A stretch of 41,481 bases of DNA from Flavobacteriales bacterium (GTDB lineage: Bacteria > Bacteroidota > Bacteroidia > Flavobacteriales_D > Sanyastnellaceae), in NCBI GenBank assembly GCA_015665315.1, contig JADFAK010000007.1, positions 1 to 41,481 of the forward strand, given 5' to 3'. This document shows, piece by piece, positions 17,776 through 25,869 of this stretch. How positions within the stretch are numbered: position 1 is the stretch's first letter; every line of letters starts with the position of its first letter. The notes below the pieces were generated by a model. That model was not told where the DNA came from and searched no databases. It saw nothing but the letters and a program-made list of their open reading frames with translations. The translations under genes and the position numbers were made by a program.

Positions 17776-18534
17776 TCAGACGTACTCTCGTCCCTCAACG
17801 TCCAGTAATTTGGTAGTCTTTTTAATGGTACGTAGGGAGAGAAAAACAACCAAGGCCCCCAAGGTAGACCATAACCAGAATGGTTGAATAATGACATCCA
17901 TATCTGTCGAACCATATATGAGGTAGTTCTTTAATATGTCCAATAAAGCAAACGACAAGAAAGTGGCAAAAAAACCGCTGTACTCTCTTTTCAATACGTT
18001 TCTGAAAGAGAAGTTAGTCCCACCACTCTTCCACCTCAAAATCTTTGGCCAAAATGCGGGGGTCAGTTTAGACCACTCTAAATATTTATGCCCGAATTTG
18101 TTCCGTAAAAAATATTCTTCAGCGAACATGATTCTCTCATAGTAGAGCCAAAATAACAGAGAGCATACAATGGTAAACCAGAAGTTCCCGACATACATAA
18201 TAATTCCGAGCCACATAAAGTAGTTTCCTAGGTATAAAGGATGCCTACACACCGAATATATTCCGGTTGTGTTCAAAACTTCAGCTACCTGTCCTTCTTT
18301 GGTATTTCTACCTGACGTGCCTCGGGGCGTATAACCTATTGTGATCGACCGAATCACAAGTCCGAGCAAACTAATAGCAAGGCAGATGGCTATCCATGTT
18401 GTATCGGTATGATCAATGTAGTCCAAACCGTTAAAAATTACGATTCCAGCGAGCACATATAATACTAAGGGCATGAATGATCTCCATCTAAAGAGCCAGT
18501 TGCCAGATTTGTCAAATTCTTCTATTAATGCCAT
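17776..18534 (-). CDS. Isoprenylcysteine methyltransferase-family membrane protein, possibly lipid A 1-phosphate methyltransferase (LmtA-like), 252 aa
   Basis: An integral membrane protein with about five or six hydrophobic segments (about residues 20-37, 47-65, 103-135, 185-205, 220-238). The motif TTGIYSVCRHPLYLGN at residues 89-104, with His98, is the SAM-binding signature of the ICMT/phospholipid methyltransferase superfamily. Preceded by GRNTKEGQVAEVLN, it resembles the Leptospira LmtA type, which methylates the lipid A 1-phosphate. That substrate is an inference, and other small-molecule or lipid methylation is possible. The promoter box TACATTTG ends only four bases before the ATG, which suggests a leaderless mRNA. 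It diverges from the histidine kinase gene. Confidence 0.8.
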   Translation of the reverse strand: MALIEEFDKSGNWLFRWRSFMPLVLYVLAGIVIFNGLDYIDHTDTTWIAICLAISLLGLVIRSITIGYTPRGTSGRNTKEGQVAEVLNTTGIYSVCRHPLYLGNYFMWLGIIMYVGNFWFTIVCSLLFWLYYERIMFAEEYFLRNKFGHKYLEWSKLTPAFWPKILRWKSGGTNFSFRNVLKREYSGFFATFLSFALLDILKNYLIYGSTDMDVIIQPFWLWSTLGALVVFLSLRTIKKTTKLLDVEGREYV

Positions 18535-18538
18535 TCGG

Positions 18539-18546
18539 CAAATGTA
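18539..18546 (-). promoter_or_regulatory. Promoter box TACATTTG abutting the methyltransferase start
   Basis: Read on the minus strand this is an exact TAnnTTTG match. Only four bases separate it from the ATG at 18534, so transcription should start at or next to the start codon. Confidence 0.6.
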
Positions 18547-18600
18547 AGTTTTGTGCAGAATAAAAAGCTTGGCATTTTATTGAATTTGACAAAATTCCGT

Positions 18601-18630
18601 GTTCAAAACTGCATTTATGTTCAAAACAGC
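18601..18630. repeat. Tandem 12-base half-sites in the divergent intergenic region
   Basis: gttcaaaactgc (18601-18612) and gttcaaaacagc (18619-18630) repeat with an 18-base period, one mismatch apart. They lie between the methyltransferase and histidine kinase genes. A regulator bound to one face of the helix would suit this layout, but none is known. Confidence 0.45.
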
Positions 18631-18719
18631 TTCATCCACAAAGAATATTACGCACTTACAAAGTCAATTGTCAATATTTCAAATAAGCTTTTTAGATTAG
18701 GACTTCGATCTCGATCGTT

Positions 18720-20582
18720 ATGAAGAAAAAAATGGAAAAAGCACTTGTAACATTGCTTCTATTAGCAATTACCAATGTGGCACTGAGTAATTCGTTTACA
18801 ACCGAAATTCTACCCGCCACAACAGAACTAAAAACTGCGCTCACAATCGCGGCTGACCATCAAATTGCATATGATGATCCAGTCGACATGACCGAGCCCA
18901 ACCAGAATCATTGGGTCAGACTCACTTTTGAGCATCCTATGGCTGAAAACCAAGTGATCTGGCTAGACCAGCCTTGGTTAGATCATGGATGGGTCTATTC
19001 GTACAATGAATTGGACGTTTTAATCGATTCTAGCTACTGTGGATATGATATACCGATCAAAGACCGATTATTAGAGAACCAACATCTCATTTTGGAACTA
19101 GCGGAGGGCACAAAAAAAGTGCTCGTCAGAATGCGTTCATGTGAATCCATATTCGTGAATATCCGGATCAAGACACTGAGTCAGGCGGTACGATCGCAGT
19201 CTAGGTTGGATATTGGATTCGGAATATATTCTGGATTGGTATTTCTGTCCATAATATATGGACTTATTATGTTCTTCATATTTAGAAACAGGCCTTGGTT
19301 GTTCTATTCAGCATACATATTCGCTGTCTTTTTTGGTCAACTAATTTCATTTGGATTTGACCAGATTTCTATATTCAAAGGCTCAATAAATGCCATAGAG
19401 CCTGCAGCCCTTATAGTACCGTTTATAGTCTTTACTACTCGCAAATTGCTAATTGTGCTATTTGATCTTGAGCTTAAGGAACGAAGAATTCGATTAATTC
19501 TAAACGCCATAGCTCTTGTTGCATTGGCGTCATTGATTTTCCGTTTGTTTAATATTTACGAATTAGCCCTCGTGCTATCCAACGTTTCCGCTTTCATGAT
19601 GAGCTTAATGATATTCTATTTAGCCGTAACTAGAGGAAAGCAAAAAACCAATTATGAAAGACAAATCATCTATGCGATGATGGTCTTTTCAGTTGGCGCT
19701 ATTATTTTTAATCTAAAAAATCTGACGCTATTACCAACGATGTTCATTACTGAATACGCAATGATAATAGGTTCTTGCCTCGATATATTGCTTTTAGCTC
19801 GAGCCTTGTATAAAAAGGTAGAATGGGCTGAGGAACAACGTAAAATTGAATACGTGGATAGAATCAAGCTTAAAACCAAAACTCAAAAAAGCTCAGAAAG
19901 AATTGTTGAATTGGAGACTTCTTTACGCTCCTATATGTACAAAGCCATTATGAATGCTCTAAATCCACATTTCCTGTTTAATGCCCTAAATTCCGTTTTC
20001 CGATGTGTCCAACTCGAAGATTCAAAAAGTGCTCAAGAATATTTAGCTCGATTGTGCAAAATCATGAGAATCGTCTTGCAGAATTCCGAATTTGAAACCG
20101 TTCCAATCGAACATGAATTAGATTTTCTGAACGAGTACATGTGTCTGGAAAAAATCAGAAGAAAAGAAATGCTTCAATATGAATTCATCGTTGATCCTCA
20201 AATCAATCAGAAAACTACCTTTATCCCGACCGGTATCATACAACCCTTGCTCGAAAACGCCATGATTCATGGAATAAATGAAGATCTGGGCATGTCAGGT
20301 AAAGTAACCTTGATGATCAACCGTGTAGGAGATGATCTCTTGATTAAAATAAAGGACAATGGTATGGGATATCATCATTCGAAAAAAATGAAGGCAGACA
20401 AAGTCAGTACCCATAAGTCTTTTGCACTCAAATTAATTCGTAAAAGGCTTGAACTCGACTATGACGAAACGCAATACTATATCGATATTGCTTCACAAAA
20501 GAACTTGGGTACAACTGTAACACTCAAAATACCTTTTCCAAAATCTGGGAACTATAACCAATTCATGGCCGATTACTTTTAA
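18720..20582 (+). CDS. Sensor histidine kinase, 7TMR-DISM with LytS-type kinase domain, 620 aa
   Basis: A membrane sensor kinase. A signal peptide (to about residue 23) is followed by an extracytoplasmic 7TMR-DISM extracellular domain (about 40-155), seven transmembrane helices (about 165-375, beginning GIYSGLVFLSIIYGLIMFF), a short coiled coil and a His_kinase domain. The phospho-acceptor motif NALNPHFLFNALNS has His417. The ATPase part shows IQPLLENAMIHGI and IKDNGMGYH. This type usually signals to a LytTR response regulator, but no regulator gene is adjacent, so it is an orphan here. The signal is unknown. No clear TAnnTTTG box precedes the ATG. Confidence 0.9.
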   Translation: MKKKMEKALVTLLLLAITNVALSNSFTTEILPATTELKTALTIAADHQIAYDDPVDMTEPNQNHWVRLTFEHPMAENQVIWLDQPWLDHGWVYSYNELDVLIDSSYCGYDIPIKDRLLENQHLILELAEGTKKVLVRMRSCESIFVNIRIKTLSQAVRSQSRLDIGFGIYSGLVFLSIIYGLIMFFIFRNRPWLFYSAYIFAVFFGQLISFGFDQISIFKGSINAIEPAALIVPFIVFTTRKLLIVLFDLELKERRIRLILNAIALVALASLIFRLFNIYELALVLSNVSAFMMSLMIFYLAVTRGKQKTNYERQIIYAMMVFSVGAIIFNLKNLTLLPTMFITEYAMIIGSCLDILLLARALYKKVEWAEEQRKIEYVDRIKLKTKTQKSSERIVELETSLRSYMYKAIMNALNPHFLFNALNSVFRCVQLEDSKSAQEYLARLCKIMRIVLQNSEFETVPIEHELDFLNEYMCLEKIRRKEMLQYEFIVDPQINQKTTFIPTGIIQPLLENAMIHGINEDLGMSGKVTLMINRVGDDLLIKIKDNGMGYHHSKKMKADKVSTHKSFALKLIRKRLELDYDETQYYIDIASQKNLGTTVTLKIPFPKSGNYNQFMADYF

Positions 20583-20941
20583 CAATTTGGAATGTAAATT
20601 TATGAAGTAGATAAAAAATTTGTGTCGGTCAAATCGTCTAAATCCAAAAAGAGCATTCCTCCTAGCCAGTATTGAAATAATTCATTGGTCTCTGAATATT
20701 TCAACTGTCTGTGAAGCATATGAAATATGATCAGCTCGAACGGTTAAATTATCAGTTTTGATTGGTTTATTGGGCACAAGATACTCGCACAACGTTTGTC
20801 CTCAAATATTCCATCAATCACAAAATCAAAGTCCAACTATCCTTAATTTAAACCATTGCGCAATTTTGTGATCGGTAATTCTTTGAAATTCATAAAATTG
20901 TATCACATTGATCACTTGACGAGAATTTCAAAATACATATC
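20583..20941. other. 359-base intergenic region
   Basis: AT-rich, with no coding frame I can support. At 20672-20704 it holds an imperfect inverted repeat (ttgaaataattca with tgaatatttcaa, one bulged base, 8-base loop) about 90 bases past the kinase stop and without a T run. The promoter of the metalloprotease must lie in the right part, but I cannot assign a clean -7 box. Confidence 0.6.
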
Positions 20942-23506
20942 ATGACTAAAAAGCAAGTAAGTTTGTTTGTCGCACTCATTTTATCGAGTGTTTTATTAAC
21001 TCCCAATCAAGCTCTGGCCCAGAGAAAAGGTAAAAAAGACAAGGGCAAAACCGAAGAAAAAAAAGAAACTGATTTTTTGAAAACGGTCAAGTCATGCGCA
21101 AAACATGATGGGCTTTTTGTCTTGTTTCAAGATACCTTGAATGGAAAAGTCTACCTTGAGATCAATGAAGATCAATTGGGTAAAGAATACATCTACTTTA
21201 GCCATGTTGAAGATGGTGTTCTAGATGCAGGTTTCTTTCGGGGTGCTTTTCGATCATCTAAAATCATCTCCTTTAGAAAAATATTCGATCATATTGAAGT
21301 TATTCAGCATAATACGGACTTCTATTTCGACGAGGGAAATGCCCTGAGTAAGTCGGCAAGTGCCAATATCAACAACCCGGTTCTAATCAGCCAGAAAATC
21401 GAATCTCAAAGCGAAGATGGCACTCGTTTTCTGATAGATGGGAACTCGCTATTTCTCAGCGAGCAATTTCAAATGGTGAAACCACCTTCCGATCCAAAAA
21501 ACCCATCGCTTCTGGGCAATCTAAGCAAGGAAAAATCTAAAGTCCGTAAAATCAATAACTACCCAGAAAATTCTGAAATACGCGTTGAATATGTGTATGA
21601 AAATAAGAATCCGAAACGTGGAGGATCTTCCGCAGTTACTGATGTCAGAAATATATCGGTAGTCTATCAGCATAGTTTGCTTGCCATTCCTGAAAACAAT
21701 TATTCACCTAGGCGAGACGACTCTAGACTTGGCTTTTTCATGACCAAAGTAAACGATATGACCTCATTTTCAGCCACTCCTTACAAAGATGTAATTCACA
21801 GGTGGAACCTTGAGAAAGCCGATCCAAATGCCCCAATTTCGGATCCAGTAAAACCAATTACCTATTGGATTGAAAACACTACTCCAGTGGAATTTAGATC
21901 AATAATCAAGGAAGGGGTTGAGCGATGGAATTTGGCATTCGAAAAAGCGGGATTCTCTAATGCTATCGTTGTGAACATACAACCTGATGACGCTGAATGG
22001 GATGCTGGAGACATACGATATAATGTCATCCGATGGACCTCTTCCCCGCGTCCTCCTTTTGGTGGATATGGCCCAAGCTTTGTGAATCCGAGAACTGGGG
22101 AAATATTAGGAGCCGACATAATGCTTGAATTCGTGAGTATTACAAACCGCCTTTTTAGAACTGATGTGTTTGAGCTAGCAGGAACTCAGAGCGATGAAGA
22201 CTATTCAACTGATGCCCGACTAGACTTGCATACTTGTACTGCAAGTCAACATTTACACCACAATATGGTGTTCGGTTTGCAAGCGATGAAAACTATGAAT
22301 TTTGACAAGGCTGCTGAAGAGGAATTTGTCAAACAAACCCTGTATCGCCTAGTTCTACACGAAGTTGGTCACACTTTAGGTCTGAGTCACAACATGCGCG
22401 GGTCAACGATGCTTTCTCCCGAGGAGATAAAGAATAAAGAATTGGTAGATGAAATCGGGCTTTGCAATTCCGTAATGGAATACCCTTCGATTAATTACGC
22501 TAGAAACAAAGAAGAACAAACTCTGTACTATGACGTGAAACCAGGTTTGTATGACCATTGGATTATTGAATACGGTTATTCCCCACATGCAAAGGATGCT
22601 GTTCAAGAAGAAACTCGATTGAACGACATCCTTTCTCGATCGACTGACCCAAGGCTTGCCTTTGGCAATGATGCAGATGACATGCGATCATCGGGCAAGG
22701 GAATCAATCCAGACGTAAATATCTACGACCTTTCAAATGATCCAGTAGCGTACGCCATAGAACGCTGTGAATTGGTAAATGATATCCTTCCAAAAATTAA
22801 AGACTCATTCATCACTGAAGGCCAATCTTATCACGAACTAAGAAATGCCTTCTTCATTCTTACGGGTGAATATGGCACTCAAATTCGGATTATGACAAGG
22901 CAAATCGGCGGAGTTAAGTTTGACCGTTCGTACGTAGATCAAAACAGTGACAAACTTCCGCTTGCTCCTGTAAGTGAGGCCGACCAAAGAAAGGCCATGG
23001 AGGCGCTTGAGAAATATGCATTTTCCAAAGACGCCTTCAATGCGCCAGAAGGGCTTTATAACTACTTGTACGGACAACGTAGAGGTTTCGATCATTTCAG
23101 CCGCAGTGAAGACCCTAAACTACATGATCGTGTTTTGAGAATGCAAAGCGAATGCCTGAATCACCTCCTACATGAAAACGTTCTCAAACGCATGACAGAT
23201 AGTGAGCTATATGGAAATAACTACACGTTGGCGGAGTATATGGGTGATTTAACGGATGCTATTTTCAAAGCCGACTTAAATAGTTCTGTGAATACATATC
23301 GACAAAACCTCCAAATAGACTACGTCCAAAGGCTAGTAAAGGTGGGTGATGAAAAATCCAAATATGACAGAATCTCTAAAAGCATGGCTCTGTATGAGTT
23401 AAATAGACTGGAAAAATTGATGAAAACATACAGTGGGAAAGACATAACTACCAAAGCACACCGACTGCATATTCTTAAACTAATCAACCAGTCCAAAGAA
23501 CAATAG
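20942..23506 (+). CDS. Secreted zinc-dependent metalloprotease (DUF5117/DUF4953 type), 854 aa
   Basis: The signal peptide ends ALAQ at about residue 27 and is followed by a Lys/Glu-rich linker. The region around residues 50-190 matches the DUF5118/DUF5117 entry of this Bacteroidota family (DGLFVLFQDTLNGKVYLEI). The catalytic zinc motif HEVGHTLGLSH has His473, Glu474, His477 and His483, with a likely Met-turn at NSVMEYPS. This is the extended metzincin pattern. The rest forms the C-terminal DUF4953-like part. There is no T9SS sorting domain and no lipobox, so it is probably periplasmic or released. Its natural substrate is unknown. It is transcribed alone, with the lipoprotein gene 98 bases downstream. 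Confidence 0.92.
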   Translation: MTKKQVSLFVALILSSVLLTPNQALAQRKGKKDKGKTEEKKETDFLKTVKSCAKHDGLFVLFQDTLNGKVYLEINEDQLGKEYIYFSHVEDGVLDAGFFRGAFRSSKIISFRKIFDHIEVIQHNTDFYFDEGNALSKSASANINNPVLISQKIESQSEDGTRFLIDGNSLFLSEQFQMVKPPSDPKNPSLLGNLSKEKSKVRKINNYPENSEIRVEYVYENKNPKRGGSSAVTDVRNISVVYQHSLLAIPENNYSPRRDDSRLGFFMTKVNDMTSFSATPYKDVIHRWNLEKADPNAPISDPVKPITYWIENTTPVEFRSIIKEGVERWNLAFEKAGFSNAIVVNIQPDDAEWDAGDIRYNVIRWTSSPRPPFGGYGPSFVNPRTGEILGADIMLEFVSITNRLFRTDVFELAGTQSDEDYSTDARLDLHTCTASQHLHHNMVFGLQAMKTMNFDKAAEEEFVKQTLYRLVLHEVGHTLGLSHNMRGSTMLSPEEIKNKELVDEIGLCNSVMEYPSINYARNKEEQTLYYDVKPGLYDHWIIEYGYSPHAKDAVQEETRLNDILSRSTDPRLAFGNDADDMRSSGKGINPDVNIYDLSNDPVAYAIERCELVNDILPKIKDSFITEGQSYHELRNAFFILTGEYGTQIRIMTRQIGGVKFDRSYVDQNSDKLPLAPVSEADQRKAMEALEKYAFSKDAFNAPEGLYNYLYGQRRGFDHFSRSEDPKLHDRVLRMQSECLNHLLHENVLKRMTDSELYGNNYTLAEYMGDLTDAIFKADLNSSVNTYRQNLQIDYVQRLVKVGDEKSKYDRISKSMALYELNRLEKLMKTYSGKDITTKAHRLHILKLINQSKEQ

Positions 23507-23577
23507 GTATTTTGTAACGCTCCGAAAGACTTGATTACAGACTTATCATCAATAAATTTATTCTTGATGAAAAGTAT

Positions 23578-23585
23578 TAGATTTG
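23578..23585 (+). promoter_or_regulatory. -7 box TAGATTTG
   Basis: An exact TAnnTTTG match 19 bases before the lipoprotein ATG at 23605. It suggests transcription independent of the metalloprotease. No -33 TTG lies at the usual distance. Confidence 0.5.
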
Positions 23586-23604
23586 AGTTCACAATAATTC
23601 GAAG

Positions 23605-24249
23605 ATGAAGAAAGTACTATTTGTATTATGTGCGGCCGGACTTATGGCATGCAACGAACCAAAACCAGAAGTAGACAGCAAGCCGCAAACAGAAGTAAAG
23701 GAGGCTGGCACTGAAAAGATAGCAGCGCAGAAGGTAATCAACAATGCGCAAGGTGGATTTGACACTAGCGACGCAGAGAAAATTCCAATCACTACTATGT
23801 CTGCCACAGAACTATCTGACCTTATACAGATCAACATCAGGCCGAATCTCGGTATTGCCTATGATGGATATTACTCGTTGTTAAAAAAAGACGGTCAGAC
23901 CATGCTCCATGGTCCATTCCTTGCAAAGTCTGAGTCACCTGAAGTTAAAGATGGAGTCCCTGGACGAGCTGTTTTCTACAAAGGCACCTTCTTTGAAGGA
24001 GTGCCGCATGATTTTTGGTCTGAAAGGGTCAATATTGTAAGTGGAGAAAAGCAGGAGAACTACACTATGACGATGAACTTTGATGGAGGAATTTGTGAAA
24101 AGCTTGTGTTCGATGGCTCAATCAACCAAGAAATGAAGCCGAAAAAAATGGAGTTTGTCGGCGATAAAACTTGTGATTTTACCACAGTTCGAAAGAAAAT
24201 TGAAGTAGAATTTTTGGTTGAACAGAAAGCGGCTATTCGAAAGAAATAA
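23605..24249 (+). CDS. Predicted lipoprotein of unknown function, 214 aa
   Basis: The N-terminus MKKVLFVLCAAGLMACNEP has a lipobox LMAC with lipidated Cys16, so the protein should sit in the outer or inner membrane facing the periplasm or surface. Residues 20-60 are a low-complexity linker (Lys, Glu, Thr, Pro). The folded part, about residues 85-190, contains short G-x-Y/F strands (AYDGYYSLL, MTMNFDGGICEKLVFDGS) that look like a small beta-sheet, loosely like MORN-type repeats. I do not recognise the family. It follows the metalloprotease gene but has its own promoter box and a strong terminator. Confidence 0.75.
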   Translation: MKKVLFVLCAAGLMACNEPKPEVDSKPQTEVKEAGTEKIAAQKVINNAQGGFDTSDAEKIPITTMSATELSDLIQINIRPNLGIAYDGYYSLLKKDGQTMLHGPFLAKSESPEVKDGVPGRAVFYKGTFFEGVPHDFWSERVNIVSGEKQENYTMTMNFDGGICEKLVFDGSINQEMKPKKMEFVGDKTCDFTTVRKKIEVEFLVEQKAAIRKK

Positions 24250-24272
24250 ATCTTGCGAAAAAATCTATATCT

Positions 24273-24302
24273 CTGCCTGGCCATAGCCGGGCAGTTTTTT
24301 TT
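24273..24302 (+). terminator. Intrinsic terminator after the lipoprotein gene
   Basis: A 9-bp stem with one wobble (ctgcctggc with gccgggcag), loop cata, and a run of eight T. Clear and well placed, 23 bases past the stop. Confidence 0.93.
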
Positions 24303-24382
24303 ATTCTGATTACTTGCCCATTCCCTTTTCGAGAAAATCAACTTGAATTAGTCTTGTACAAAGTAACAAAGAGCCTTCGCCT

Positions 24383-25777
24383 ATGACACAAGAAAATATT
24401 CGCACTCTTTTTACTCAGCAACAGTCCAATTTTCTTTCGATTGGAAAGACTAATGCTAAAGAAAGATCATCCAAATTGAAAGGGCTTGAAGACTCGATTC
24501 TCAGGCATCGAACTCAAATTGTAGAAGCCATATATTTGGACTTTCGCAAACCCGAGACTGAGGTTGAGCTATCAGAAATATTCGTCGTTCTTAAAGAAAT
24601 ACGACATGCTCGAAAAAACCTACACAATTGGATTTTAGATACTAAAGTTCGAAGCCACTTGGGCCTTTTCGGAACAAGATCTTGGATAAGGAACGAATCC
24701 AAAGGAGTCGCTTTGGTGATATCACCTTGGAATTTCCCATTTAATTTAAGCATGTGTGCGGTTGTATCGGCAGTTGCTGCGGGATGCTGTGTTGTTCTAA
24801 AACCCAGTGAATTCACACCTAATATTAACAAGGTCATAAAGTCCATATTAACGGAGGTTTTCGAACCTAATCATGTATGTGTAGTAGAAGGAGATGCCTC
24901 GGTATCGACTGAATTGCTGAAGCTCCCATTCAATCATATCCACTTTACAGGAAGTCCTAAAATTGGTAAAATAGTAATGAGAGCGGCCGCAGAACACCTG
25001 TGCTCCGTAACACTCGAACTGGGAGGAAAATGTCCAGTCATAATTGACAAACATGTAAATATCAATCAAGCAGCTATGCGCATTGCGTGGGCTAAATGTT
25101 TGAATGCTGGACAGGTTTGCCTGGCGCCCGACTACCTCGTGGTACATATTGACGTCAGAGACAAACTAGTTGAAGCTATTGAAGGCTACTTCAAACAAAT
25201 GTTCAATAATAAATTCACCGAGAATACTGACTATTGCGGAATAATAAACTCTTCAGCAGCAGACAGGATAACAGATCTGGCCAAGTCGGCAAATGCTCAG
25301 GTTAACAGAAGTAAAGATCCAAATACAGGAATTGATATTATTCAGCCGCTCATTATTAAAGAAGTTGATCTTAATGGCAGAATAATGGAGGAGGAAATAT
25401 TTGGTCCATTGCTCCCTGTATGTACCTTCAATAATGAAAGCGAATTACTCTCTATACTGCAAGTAAATTCCAGACCACTAGCTTCCTATATATTCTCAAA
25501 TAACAAGACATTTACCGATTTTGTAATTCAAAACACAAGATCGGGAGCTACGTGTATTAATGAATTAACCATCCACTTTAACAATCCTAATCTACCCTTT
25601 GGAGGAATCAATGGGAGCGGAATTGGAAAAAGTCATGGCCTACATGGGTTTCTAGAGTTCACGAATCAAAGAGCCATATTGAAGCAAACTTTTTCGTGGA
25701 ACAGTGCTCATCTCATTGCCCCCCCCTACTCCAAAATCAAAAGATTCATTGCCAATTTTGTTGTGAAGTACTTCTAA
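24383..25777 (+). CDS. Aldehyde dehydrogenase, ALDH3-like, 464 aa
   Basis: An NAD(P)+-dependent oxidation of aldehydes to acids, in the cytoplasm or at the membrane. The length of 464 residues and the early LDFRKPETEVELSEI pattern fit the class 3 (fatty or aromatic aldehyde) branch. Motifs: SPWNFPF at about 114-120, KPSEFTP at 140-145, FTGSPKIGK at 188-196, general base Glu212 in LELGGKCP, nucleophile Cys246 in NAGQVCLAPDY, EEIFGPLLP and PFGGINGSGIGKSHG. A degenerate -7 box TAGTCTTG lies at 24349-24356. The start of the ATE-like gene follows about 90 bases downstream on the same strand, so the two may be co-transcribed. The substrate is unknown. Confidence 0.93.
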   Translation: MTQENIRTLFTQQQSNFLSIGKTNAKERSSKLKGLEDSILRHRTQIVEAIYLDFRKPETEVELSEIFVVLKEIRHARKNLHNWILDTKVRSHLGLFGTRSWIRNESKGVALVISPWNFPFNLSMCAVVSAVAAGCCVVLKPSEFTPNINKVIKSILTEVFEPNHVCVVEGDASVSTELLKLPFNHIHFTGSPKIGKIVMRAAAEHLCSVTLELGGKCPVIIDKHVNINQAAMRIAWAKCLNAGQVCLAPDYLVVHIDVRDKLVEAIEGYFKQMFNNKFTENTDYCGIINSSAADRITDLAKSANAQVNRSKDPNTGIDIIQPLIIKEVDLNGRIMEEEIFGPLLPVCTFNNESELLSILQVNSRPLASYIFSNNKTFTDFVIQNTRSGATCINELTIHFNNPNLPFGGINGSGIGKSHGLHGFLEFTNQRAILKQTFSWNSAHLIAPPYSKIKRFIANFVVKYF

Positions 25778-25869
25778 TTCAGCTTCATCTACAAAGTTTT
25801 TCATGCTGTACGAAAGGAGTTTGGTATATTGCAATCAAATACCTGCATTGCTACTTTAACCATTTTACC

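Noticed and set aside
23543-23571. Hairpin tcatcaa/ttgatga after the metalloprotease as a terminator
   Set aside because: Only seven pairs with an 11-base AT loop and no T run. It may be chance in AT-rich sequence.
25696-25869. N-terminal extension of the ATE-like frame overlapping the ALDH gene
   Set aside because: The extra 58 residues are Cys- and His-rich with no family match and overlap a real gene in another frame.
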